64,000 nt of DNA from positions 65,688 to 129,687 of the forward strand of contig NW_013657642.1 of the NCBI RefSeq assembly GCF_000142905.1. The letters run 5' to 3'. A program made the translations under genes and the position numbers. The notes beneath the pieces were generated by a model that did not search any database, was not told the DNA's origin, and saw only the letters and a list, made by a program, of their open reading frames with translations. The DNA comes from Thecamonas trahens ATCC 50062. Its lineage: Eukaryota; Apusozoa; Apusomonadida; Apusomonadidae. This document shows, piece by piece, positions 1 to 10,000 of the stretch; position 1 is the stretch's first letter; each line of letters opens with the position of its first letter.

Positions 1-1
1 C

Positions 2-712
2 CTCGAGACCGGCTTCATCCCCAAGTACGGCGATGACCTCCTGGCCCCGCGGCCTATCGCGCCGACCGCGCACGCCATGGCTGCCCTTGCCTCGGCCCTC
101 GCCGCAGACCCCGGTCTGGCCCACGGCGCCACCTCGGTCCTCGGCGCCTCCTCGCCCTGGGCCACCGAGGCCGGCTTCCGCCCCAACCACGACCGCACCG
201 CCTCGCTCGCCCTCGGCGACGTCGACGTTCACATCACCACCAACACCGTCGGCGGCGTCCCGCGCCACTTTACCATCACCGTCGGCGACGAGGTCTTCGA
301 GAACGTCACCGGCGAGTACGACGTTGAGACAGGCGCCCTCGTCGCCCGCATGGGCAACAACACCCTCAAGGCCAAGGTCGTCTTTGAAGCCGCAGGCACG
401 GCTGTTCACCTCTTTTCCGGACCCACACGCGTCGCCTTTGACCTGCCGCGGCCCGAGTTCCTCGACGCCACCCTCGCCGGCTCAGCAGGCTCGCTCAACG
501 CGCCCATGCCTGGCAAGATCCTGCAGGTCCTCGTCAAGCCCGGCGACGCTGTCGTTGCCGACCAGCCGCTCGTCGTCATGGAGGCCATGAAGATGGAGCA
601 CACCATCTGCGCCACCCGCGACGGCGTAGTCTCGGCTGTCTCGTTCTCGCCGAACGACATTGTCGACAAGGACGCCATCCTTGTCGAGCTCGAGGCCGAG
701 GATGAGGAGTAA
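2..712 (+). CDS. MCCC1: Biotin-dependent carboxylase alpha subunit, C-terminal part (methylcrotonoyl-CoA carboxylase type)
   Basis: Partial: the gene enters from the left edge in frame 2 and ends at TAA 710-712. The visible 236 residues hold the end of the biotin carboxylase module (LETGFIPKY near the left edge), a linker/BT-type segment, and a complete biotinyl domain at the C terminus. The biotin site is the lysine of MEAMKMEH, about 35 residues before the end. By family knowledge this is the alpha subunit of methylcrotonoyl-CoA carboxylase (mitochondrial leucine catabolism). Propionyl-CoA carboxylase alpha has the same layout and cannot be excluded without the missing N-terminal part. An ATG at 77 is internal, not the start. 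The stop lies 16 nt from the stop of the convergent F-box gene. Confidence 0.85.
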   Translation, partial: LETGFIPKYGDDLLAPRPIAPTAHAMAALASALAADPGLAHGATSVLGASSPWATEAGFRPNHDRTASLALGDVDVHITTNTVGGVPRHFTITVGDEVFENVTGEYDVETGALVARMGNNTLKAKVVFEAAGTAVHLFSGPTRVAFDLPRPEFLDATLAGSAGSLNAPMPGKILQVLVKPGDAVVADQPLVVMEAMKMEHTICATRDGVVSAVSFSPNDIVDKDAILVELEAEDEE

Positions 713-728
713 ATGCGCCTCCCGCCAC

Positions 729-1721
729 TCACTCGAGCCCGCCAGTGTCAATCAGCCAAGGCTCGTGGTCAAAGTCAAGCCCGAGCACGTCGCGGAGCTG
801 GACGTGGATGCGGTAGGTGGTGACCAGATCAAGCGGGCCGTCCACCACAAACGCAAACGTGCCGGTTGCCGCCACAAAGTACCCATGTCCGTCCACAACG
901 TATGTCGTGTCACCAAGCGAGACCACGCTCCATAGCGCCGTAAAGATCCACGGCACTGACTCGATGCCCGCCGCCAGCAGCTCCACCACCACCTCCATCG
1001 CCAGCGAGAACTGAAAGACAGCATGCTTCCGTGGAAAGTTGAGCGCAAACTTGATCGGTGCGAGCGCAGCCATCGGCGCCTGCAGCATGTGCAGCCGCCA
1101 CGGATCGTCTGCCGCCCACGGAAGCGGTGCCATTCCGTCACGAAAGCCTCGCATTGCCGCCGGCAGGCTCTCTACGCTGTACAGCTGCGCTGTCGCTAGC
1201 TCGTCTCTGCTGTTCCCAAACCCGAGCCGCATCTTGGCCATCACCACAGCGTCGGGCACCACGCCTGCCCGCCAAAGCGATGCCGTCGGATGCAGCAGCC
1301 CCCACCCAAGCACCATTCCGCCCAGCTCGAGCCGCATCTCTTCGGCCGGCCAGCCGAGCGCTTCGGCCACCACCTCGCGAGCATCGGCGATGGCAGCCGA
1401 GAGTGGGAGGACGACCACAACAGTCGTGCTTGGCGCCGAGATCACAATCTCGACGGGGCGCCTTGTCAGGAACGAGTCAAGCGCCATGATCATCCCTCGC
1501 CAGTCGGTATCCGCCACTCGTCCACCTTCAGGTGGCGCATGGATGGGCGCAATGGCGGTGTGTGCCAGGCGGATGCGGTAGATGCGGCGAAGAAGGAACG
1601 GATCGCGTGCTATGGAAGCCAGCCGGGTGCAGGTACATGCCACAGCCGCCAGGGAGGCTGGCGATGACACACCGAGTTGGACGAGGATGTGGTGGACGAG
1701 TTCTGTTGGAAGGCTCTCCAT
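729..1721 (-). CDS. F-box protein with ubiquitin-like fold
   Basis: 330 aa, start ATG at 1721. Residues 1-45 (MESLPTELVHHILVQLG then CTCTRLASIARDPFLLRRIY) match the F-box consensus, which binds Skp1 in SCF ubiquitin ligases. Residues about 88-167 look like a ubiquitin-like domain: two beta strands, the helix IADAREVVAEALGW, then LELGGMVLGWGLLHPTASLWRAGV and a final strand VVMAKMRLG. The remaining about 160 residues have no motif I recognise and would be the substrate-binding part if this is an SCF adaptor. Frame is uninterrupted and no intron is needed. F-box assignment is firm; the ubiquitin-like call is from pattern only. Confidence 0.8.
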   Translation of the reverse strand: MESLPTELVHHILVQLGVSSPASLAAVACTCTRLASIARDPFLLRRIYRIRLAHTAIAPIHAPPEGGRVADTDWRGMIMALDSFLTRRPVEIVISAPSTTVVVVLPLSAAIADAREVVAEALGWPAEEMRLELGGMVLGWGLLHPTASLWRAGVVPDAVVMAKMRLGFGNSRDELATAQLYSVESLPAAMRGFRDGMAPLPWAADDPWRLHMLQAPMAALAPIKFALNFPRKHAVFQFSLAMEVVVELLAAGIESVPWIFTALWSVVSLGDTTYVVDGHGYFVAATGTFAFVVDGPLDLVTTYRIHVQLRDVLGLDFDHEPWLIDTGGLE

Positions 1722-1913
1722 GTAGAAAGATGGTGCCGCAGTTGGGCGGGGTGCGGTGCTGCTTGCCTGCGGCCTCGCCCACCTGGCGGCTGCCGGCTGC
1801 TGTCGGCTGCCCGGTCGATGGTGCGAGTCATCGCCAGATCCAAGGCGGGAGCGCTATGCTGATGGTAGAGATGGTGATGTTGTTAATGATGAAAGTAGAG
1901 AGGACAATCGCTG

Positions 1914-4906
1914 CTACTTTGCGGCGGCGCTCGAGCCGAGGCCGAGTCCTCGGCGGAGGAGGGCGACGTTAACGACGGCGAGAATGCCGGTGACCAAGAA
2001 CATAGCAAGGCTGAAGACGACGATGCGAGCCACTGCGCTGCCGCGCTTGTGGTTGGGTACACAAAAGCCCAGCGGGCTGCCGATTGCGCTGCAAATAGCC
2101 ACGACTGCCATCGAGGCGATCGGCGCAGCGAGCTCCCGAACCGGGAGCGGGCGCGCGGAGAGCAGGGTTGTGCCTCCGAGCGTGGTGCCGAGCGTAAGCC
2201 CGCACATGGCAGCCACAGATGCGGTCACCGTGACGAGCGAGCTATGGCAGACCGCCTCAGAGTCAAACCTGGTGAGGCAATCGGTGCATCCGGCCACCTT
2301 GGCCTCGGTCGCCGCCCAGTATGTCGTGATGACGGCGAGGATGCAGCCTACCGCAAACGCCGCGACCTTCCGAGCCCATCCCGTGCGTCCAAAGCCCATC
2401 AGCTCGCGCGACACGTTGGTAACACTTTCAAGATCCGTTGAAGCCAGCCACGTCGAGAGGGCGATGAGATTGCCCGAGACAAGTAGACCAGCGACGTACG
2501 CCGGAGTTGGAAGGAGAAGGAGCGAGCCGCTGGCACCAAAGAAGACTAGAGGCGCAAGGACAAACGGGAGGAGTGCGAGCCAGTGCTGGAGAACCACATC
2601 GAGGAAGACGTAGAAAAGACGGGCTCGGACAATGGCCGGTGCCACCGTTGCGAGCACAGGCTGCGTCAGCGAGACAGAGTCAATGTGAGTCGAGTTCTCT
2701 GGGTTGTTGGACATCAGCAGCTGGCCGCGATCAAAGGCGCGGCCGTCGTCGCCATCAAACACCAGGCAGCCGACGGTCTCGCCCCGGGACTCGAGACCCA
2801 AAATGAGCTCACGGCCAGCGCGCGTATTGCCGTGGGCAAGGTTGCGCTTGGCGAGCCCGACTTCGTTTGCCCCGGAGCGGAGCTGCCGCTCGGGAACATC
2901 CCAGCCAAAGACAGCGATGTCAACGCCAGCCTCGCGGATGTCGCGGATGCTGTCGCAGATGCTGCTGCGGGCGTGCGGGACAACGTGCCAGCCATCAAGC
3001 GCGACAAAGCCGACGAGCGCAAATCGAGTGTGGCTGAGCTCGGAGGATGCGATTGATCCGTCCTTAGCAACACTACTTGGCACCGCGGCAACAGCGATAG
3101 CCCAAACCTTGCGGCCACTCGCCTCTGCGGCTCGTGCTGCTGTTCCAGCGGACTGCCTAGCGGCGCTGGTGTGTCTGATGACAGCATCCGGTGCTCCGAG
3201 CAGGACCAGGTACGTCCCGCGATTTGGCTTGCCAAACAACGCCGAGACTTCAGCCGACGGGCCGACGGCAAAGTCGGGAAAAGCCGCCAAATACGAGCCG
3301 GAGAACGACGCATCGGTCGCCTGTAGGTGGGCAGCTGCCGCCACCGCGCCGGCGTCGAACGCAGTGCGCTGCTCGACGCTGCGCATCCACGACAACGAGA
3401 CGGGCTCCACATCCATGTCGCTCATGTGACTCCCTGCCAGTGAGGCCAGGAGCCTAAACAACACATCTTGCCCAGGCGTCAGCTCCTCATCCGACGACGA
3501 CGACGAGCCGCACTCGGTGATCTCAATCCAGGAAGGCCGCTGCTACTTTCCTCTGCCGATGCCGCCGCCGCCAGCTCCTCCGAGTAGGCCCTTGATGACG
3601 AGTTCGTCGAGCATCCATCCAAGAGCTCGGTGGAGTAGTAGCTAGCGGTATCGTCAGCGGCTGCAAGACGGGTCAGCAGGTCATGAGCCGATGGCCGCGG
3701 GCGAGTCAGCTCATCGCGCACTGCACGTTCAAACTCGAGATCGACAGCAAAGGCAGTAACGTCGGTGCCCTCCTCGCCGAGGTGCCGGTGTGACATGACA
3801 AGCGTGGTCATCGAAGCCAGTGAGCCAAGCGTATCACGCTCGAGATGGCGACAGGCGACCATGTTCTTGCGGTTGAGGAAGGTCAAGACCGTTCGCGCGT
3901 AGCCAATGTCGCACAAGATGGTAAACGAGGTCGAGGCGATGATGGCAAGCGCGATAGCCACCGTGATGGCCACCAGCTCGGCGACACGGCTCGATCCAGC
4001 TGACGCCTCGTCTGCTGCGCGGATGGCGGCGACAACGACGCCAACAAAGCATATGAGGACGCAAAGTGCAAACCATGACTTGACAGGCCGGTGTGTACCG
4101 GGCGGGAGACGCGACTGTGGCGCGCCATCGTTGCTCGACGCCGCATAGCTGCCCTCGTCCAGCAGCATCCGCAGTTGCGCCGGCACCTTGCCACCGTGGG
4201 CAAGGACAACCCCGGTCCCACCGCCGGCCAAAACAGCGGTGCCCGGAAGGAGCACATTAGAGACGCTCGTCCCGAGATCGGGGCAGATGATGGTAGAGCC
4301 TGTGTCGACCTTGAACTCGCGGCTTGCGCCGGCGAGCCGGACTGCGGCTCGGATGAAGGTGCCTTGCTCGAGCGCGATGATGTCGCCGGGCACGAGGTCC
4401 TTGACCTCGACGGCGCAGCGTTTGCTGTTGCGCGTCGCAAAAGTCATAGCGTGGCCATCAACAACAGTTACTTGCAATTCATCCACCCCGCGGGCCTGTA
4501 CGAGCCCGTAGCCGATGCGCCCGAGCTTCAACAGGATGTGGAGAGCGAGGAGAACAGCGAGAGCGATGGCGGACTCGGCACCGCCATCTGCAAGCAAGAG
4601 CCATGCGATGGTAGCAAGAAGCACAAGTATAGACGCGAGCGGGAGCTGGCGGATGAGCCCGGGGACGGTCGGCATCGAGTTGAACACGCTGGCCACAATT
4701 CTGTTCTTCCATTGGCAACAGGCGCCACCGCCGGAGATCTGGCCGTCAACGGTCGAGCCCGTGACACTGCTGGCCCCAGCCTCGGCAGCACGGCGAGCAA
4801 CCTGAGATGACGAGAGTCCATGCTCAATGTTGGTCTTGAGCGAAGCCACAACCTCCTCGAGTGGGCGAAGAGCTCCTCGGCTCTTTGCGCGCTTTCCCAA
4901 GGCGAG
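1914..4906 (-). pseudogene. P-type ATPase relative (Na/K-type layout) without catalytic motifs, split across two frames
   Basis: Two long ORFs on the minus strand together have the order of a type II P-type ATPase. The upstream one (about 4906-3479) has a cation-ATPase N-terminal segment (ALRPLEEVVASL...GLSSSQVARRAAEAG), TM1-2, an actuator domain (VKDLVPGDIIALEQGTFIRA; FKVDTGST) and TM3-4. The downstream one (through 1914) has the nucleotide-binding and P-domain remnants (LLGAPDAVI; ALDGWHVVPHARSSICDSIRDIREAGVDIAVFGWD, written here as separate short blocks) and TM5-10. Every catalytic motif is changed: TGES, PEGL, DKTGT (now LASMTTLVMSHRH), KGAPE (now LLGAPD), TGD (now FGWD) and GDGVND (now VFDGDDG). 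The frame changes between about 3560 and 3480. No ATG lies near the 5' end; an in-frame TAG just before 4906 suggests an acceptor (GTAG) and an unseen first exon. It may be a pseudogene or a pseudoenzyme with a sequencing indel. Confidence 0.75.
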
Positions 4907-5169
4907 CTACGCGCGGTCGTCTCTCCGGTGCAACTACTGCGGAACTACCGCTGACCATTCGTTTTAGGCACGAAGGAACACGCGTGGGTTTGCCGCCGGC
5001 ATGGGTTGCGGGGGTTGGACGCGTGCAGTCACCTTCGATGAAGTGCCCGTTTCGATGGAAGCGCGGAGGGGCGGGCTCTGTCTTCTGCCCGACGTCTCGC
5101 GACCGGGGCACCAGCATCGAGGGGCTAGGCGCGAGCGATAAGGGTGGCAACGCAAGCCAAACTCGACCA

Positions 5170-6246
5170 CTACTCGGCCTTGGGCTTGGAGCCGCCAAAC
5201 CACCGGGCCTTTAGGGCGGCCAAGTACGAGAGGCCGCCTGGCTGGTGGGTGGCGATGAGGGCGCGGAGCTGGTCCTTGGTGACGGCAACCGTGTCGTCGA
5301 CAGATCGGTCGGGATCGTGGACGATGGGCTCGCCGACGTGGATGGTTGCCTTGACCGGGAGCGGGATGGAGATCCATGCGCTGATGAACCAGGCAATGAC
5401 TCCCACAGTGCGGACCGGATGCTTGAGGGCCGGAATGGCAAGGAGCTTGTGGTAGAGGACGCCGCCGCCGAGCTTGGACCAGAGCCAGAAGAGCGGAACA
5501 AACTTCATCTCCTCAGAGTTGGAGGTCACGACCGGAACGATGTCTGCGCCTGCGGCAGCGGCGACGCGTGCAAAGCCCTTGCGGCTCTCGGGCCATTGAA
5601 CCGTGTAGGCGGCGTCGTAGCCGGCCATGGCCTCGTCGGCGCCGCCCGGAATGACAGCCACCCAGTAGCCTGCGCGGAGAAGGTTGACCGCGGTGGCGCG
5701 GTAGCCCGGGACCGAGCCGACAAAGCGGATCCACGGCTGCGATGTGGCGAGCTTGCGGTGGATGAGCGAGCGGGCCGTCCGCCCGGTCTCGTCCTGCACG
5801 ATGAAGATGCAGGCGAGGATGTCGTGGTTGTGCGAGGTGTGGAGGCCGACAAATAGGTATGGCTTGTCGCGCGAGACCTTGGAGAGACCCTCCACTGAGA
5901 GGCCCCAGAACCAGCGCGCAAATGGCAGGTTGAGCGCCTTGGCGAGCTTGAAGATCCAGCTCTGCGAGATGACCTCGTCCGGGAGGAACGAGATCGACTC
6001 ATCGCCCTCGCCACGCGCTGTCTCCATCGGCGCCGTCTTGCCCACGTTGGCCAATTCAGAAACCGGTGCCTCGGCAACCAGCCCAAAGCCCTTTGTCTTG
6101 CGAATGATCCACGTCAGTGCCGCGCCTCCCACCATCGACGCCACCGCCAGCACTGCTGCCCCAGCCACGATCCATCCTGCCCACGTCACCGCCGTCCATG
6201 CCGCCGATGCCACCGCCACGAGAAAAGCCCAAGCAGCCTCGATCAT
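5170..6246 (-). CDS. TMEM68/DGAT2-like membrane acyltransferase
   Basis: 358 aa. The first ATG is at 6246; an in-frame GTG at 6252 is less likely. Residues 5-48 are hydrophobic (one or two membrane segments). The acyltransferase block follows: HTSHNHD at 136-142 is motif I (catalytic His/Asp), FVGSVPGYRATAVNLL at 176-190, and IPGGADEA at 199-206 is the glycine-rich motif III typical of the DGAT2/TMEM68 branch (FPEGT in classical PlsC enzymes). Family members acylate glycerolipids at the ER membrane. Substrate cannot be told from sequence. A 780-nt intergenic region separates it from the divergent calpain gene. Confidence 0.82.
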   Translation of the reverse strand: MIEAAWAFLVAVASAAWTAVTWAGWIVAGAAVLAVASMVGGAALTWIIRKTKGFGLVAEAPVSELANVGKTAPMETARGEGDESISFLPDEVISQSWIFKLAKALNLPFARWFWGLSVEGLSKVSRDKPYLFVGLHTSHNHDILACIFIVQDETGRTARSLIHRKLATSQPWIRFVGSVPGYRATAVNLLRAGYWVAVIPGGADEAMAGYDAAYTVQWPESRKGFARVAAAAGADIVPVVTSNSEEMKFVPLFWLWSKLGGGVLYHKLLAIPALKHPVRTVGVIAWFISAWISIPLPVKATIHVGEPIVHDPDRSVDDTVAVTKDQLRALIATHQPGGLSYLAALKARWFGGSKPKAE

Positions 6247-7026
6247 CCCCACCAGAGAGTGTGGAGATTGTGGAGTAGAGGTGGTGGGGGGGGAGTTGGT
6301 AGAGTGGGTTGAGTGGGTGGCTGGTAGGGTGCGACAGCGGAGCTGGGGAGGGCGGTAAGGTAGAGTCGGTGCGGTGGGGTTGGGCCGAGTACCACATCAA
6401 GGCGGACACACAGCACACTACCACCACCAACATGACCACAACCTGCCCCGACAACAAGACATCAATCTTTCCTGATCAAGCCTTCCATTCGCCCTACAAC
6501 AACAACATGACAAGCCATCTATCTTTCTGATCAAGTGATCAAGCCATCCATACCCCCCCTCACCCCCGCTCACCCTCCCTCACCCTCCCCCCCCCCATCT
6601 GCCACCTCTGACGTCTTCAACCTCCTCTGGTTCGCTGAAGGTGGCCCCGATTCCAGCAGTGTTCCGGCTACAGCATTTGATTGAGTTGCACTACGTGTGT
6701 ACGCAGCGGTGTCGTTCGTTGTGGGTGAAACAGAGATGCCTGTGCTGCAAGCAGGTGGGCGTGGTCAATGTGCAATCCCCAGGTCGTTTCTCGCACCACC
6801 ACCATCCCCCCCCCCCCCCCCCCTCCTGTTCTGCCATTGTTCCCCTTCCCCTCCACCTCTCCCAGTTTTTTCTCCCCCTGTCCCTGTCCCCACTTGTTCC
6901 GCACTCGCTGCAGTACGCCCCTCCCCCTCCCCCCTCCCCCCTCCTCCCGCTCCTCCCTTCTCCCTTCTCCCTTCTCCCTTCCCCTCCACTAACCCACCCA
7001 CCCACCCCCTCCCATGGCTGTAGAGT
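6247..7026. other. Divergent intergenic region, acyltransferase/calpain
   Basis: No convincing gene. From about 6540 onward the plus strand is strongly pyrimidine-rich (long C runs at 6585-6596 and 6813-6827, CT/CCCTT runs to 7010). This ends in CTGTAG just before the calpain ATG, a layout that would also suit a 3' splice site, so a short upstream calpain exon here is possible. Confidence 0.5.
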
Positions 7027-10000
7027 ATGGGGTTCAACCTGGGCAACGAGGCCATTGCCGACCAGTCAGGCTCCTTCTCCAACTGGTCCTTCTTTGAGCT
7101 GTATCTCGAGTTTGGCTTTGTGGCTACTTTGTTTGGTGCGGCTGGCCTCCTGATTCTGCACTATGGTCTGCGGTACAAGGTGACCCGCATCAAGTCCTTC
7201 CTCGCTATGGCTCTACTTCGGGATGATTGGTGGTTTGACAAGTTTGCCACTCTCTTTGCTGCCATTGTTGCTCTCGTCTACATCGGCGTGCCTGTGGCTG
7301 GCATGGTGGCTTGGGGCCTGGCTGCCGCAATCGAGCTTGATCCGTCCATTGTTGGCGTCACCGTCATCCTCCTCTCTCTTGCTCTTGCTTCCGGCTGGTA
7401 TGGGTTTGGTCTCTGGCGCGCTTCGGGCTGGCGACTGACCTACCCGTCTGGCATTGCTGTCGGCGTCTGCGTCGCCATGATCATGGCCTTTCAGCTTGGC
7501 GTCATCACCGCCACCGAGCCGTTCTCGTACATTGGCTTTTCTGCTGTCTTCCTCTCGGTCAACGCTGTGCCCATGGTCATCATTCTCTACCTCAACATGC
7601 CCGGGACGTACATCCACTTTGAGACCTTTGTCGACGCAGTGGTCAAGGGCGCCGCCTCGGATGAGGCGGCGCCCAAGAAGCGGTGCTTTGGCTGCTGCGG
7701 CCCGCGGCTGAGCCAGAACCAGGTCCGCTCGTTTGCCCTCTACTTTGTGGCGCAGGGTATGCTCTGTGCGTACGCCATTCTCGTCCTCACTCTCATCGAC
7801 GACTCGACGGTCAAGTACGTCGGCTTTGCCAACTGGGGAGCTCTCCTCATCATCGACATCATTCTGTTCATGTACTACTACGCCGGCTTTTTCCGCTCCG
7901 CGCTCCGCGCCTCGCTCTTCTTCATTGCCGTCCGCGGCATCATCATCGGCTTTGGCGCGCGGTACTGGTTCATCGCCCACTCGGTTGTCTTTGTCCTTGT
8001 CGCCCTCTTCCTCGGCATCTCCTGGGTCCTCGATCACTACCCGGCCCGCAAGTCGTCGGGCTCGGCCGTCGTCGCGCACGAGTCGCTCGCCCGCGTTGTC
8101 CTCGACAACCTGCCCGCTCCCGACTTTCTCTCGCTCGACGTCCCGTCCGACATCAACTCGTCCGACTTTGGCTCGTCCGATCTCGGCGGCGGCATGGTCC
8201 GCGACGCGAGCGAGAGCTCGTCGGGCGCCGGCTACGACACCGAGTACGAGGACGACGAGTACGACGCTGACGACGATGAGTACGACGCTGACGAGTACGA
8301 CGCCGAGTACTCGGAGGAGCAGGAGGAGGCAAAGGCCAAGGCGCCATCCACCTACTCATCGGACAACACCTACGAGACGTACGACGCCGAGTATTCGAGC
8401 TCGTCCTACGGGTATTCGGCCGCTCCTGCAACTGGCTGCTGCCGGTCGAGCCGCTGCCAGGACATGTCGTGGCGAAACCTCATCCTCACCCGGCCGTTCC
8501 TCATGTTCATGATGTCTGTGGCGTTTGTGGCCGAGGTTGTGTTTGTGGCCAAGAAAGAGGAAGCGACGCGCGACATGAAGTTCCTCGACAAGCGCCGCGA
8601 GCAGTATCTGTTTGGCATCGGCTCGATTGTCATGTCGCTTGTCCTCCCGCTCGCCTTTCTCACCTACCGGCTCTTCCAGCGAGCCAAGTTTTTCATGACG
8701 CCGTCGGTTGCTGCCGCCGCCTTTGCCACCGAGTTTGTGGTTGTCGGCAACGGTGTGTTCTTCTACTACACCACCGATTCGATTGTTGTCCTCGGCTTCC
8801 ACATCTTCACCCCGCTCATCATCATCTTTGCCGCGCTCACCATGGTCCAGTGGATCCGCAACGACTACTTTTTCCTCTCGTCGTCTGACGACCGCGAGGC
8901 CGCCGGCGACGACGCGCTGTGGTTCTGGCTCCTCCCGCGCGACTGGCTCATGATCTTTGGCACTCTCGCCACGCTCCTCATGATTCTGGGCCTCTCACTG
9001 GTGGTTGCCCTCGGGCTTGACGCCCAGATCACCGGGTGGACCATTGGCCTTGTCATCTTTGTCCCGCTCTGCACCTTTATCTCGATCAAGGAGTGGTTCA
9101 ACACCTTTACCTTTTCGTGGACCAACGGCGTCTCGGTTGTGCTTCAGATTGCGGCGCTCCTCGGCTATGCGCTCGGCGTCTTTACCACCACCCTCGACTC
9201 CAAGGTCGACGAGCGGTCGCTTGCGCTCCTCTTCCTCGTGCTTGTCTACCCGACGCTTGTGCTCCTTGTGGTGGGTGTGTGGAAGTGGCATGACGACAAG
9301 TGGCAGTTCCGCCTGCGGAGCCAGTCGGGCGCCTTTATTGCCATCTCGCTCATCAGCTCGTTCCTGCTCATGGTCGGCTTTGGCGTGGTCGTCATGCTGG
9401 TGTACAAGCCGTTTTGGGCTGGCCTTGGCGTCCTTGTCGTCGTGGGCATCTTCTACGCCCTCGTCTGGGTCGGCATCTCGTTTGTCCGCAACTCGTACTA
9501 CCTCACCCGGCCGTACCGGTTGGCTGTGAGCGTGGTTCTCTGCGGCGCGGTTGCGCTGGGCCTCGGCGTTGCCTTCACCGAGGCGGGCTTCCTCGGCTTT
9601 TGCATCTCCTGGGGCTCCATTTTTGTCATGCTCGTACTTGTTGCGGTCCAGGACTGGTTCAACGCCCGCAACACCCCGCGCCAGTTCTCCAAGTTTATTT
9701 TCCCGGTCTACAAGCTCGACGTCGAGACAGGCCGGCTGACCTCGGCGTCCAAAGGCGTGTACTGCGCGTACGGTGCGCTGGTTGTTGCTGCCCTCTGGGG
9801 CGTTGCGGCCGCTCTCTTCTTCCCGCCGCCTTGGGTCGGCCTTCTCGTCACCGCCGCCGCCGTCACCTTTTTCATTCTCCTCACCGTTCATCTGCTGTGG
9901 GATCCGCCGGCCACGTTTGGTGCCCAGCTCCGATTCATCTCGGCCGACACGCTGGAGGCTGCCCGCTCCAAGGCCAAGGGCCTCGAGTTGGTCGACACTG

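Noticed and set aside
6641-7153. 170-aa Pro/Leu ORF upstream of the calpain
   Set aside because: Made of pyrimidine-tract sequence and overlaps the calpain start in another frame.
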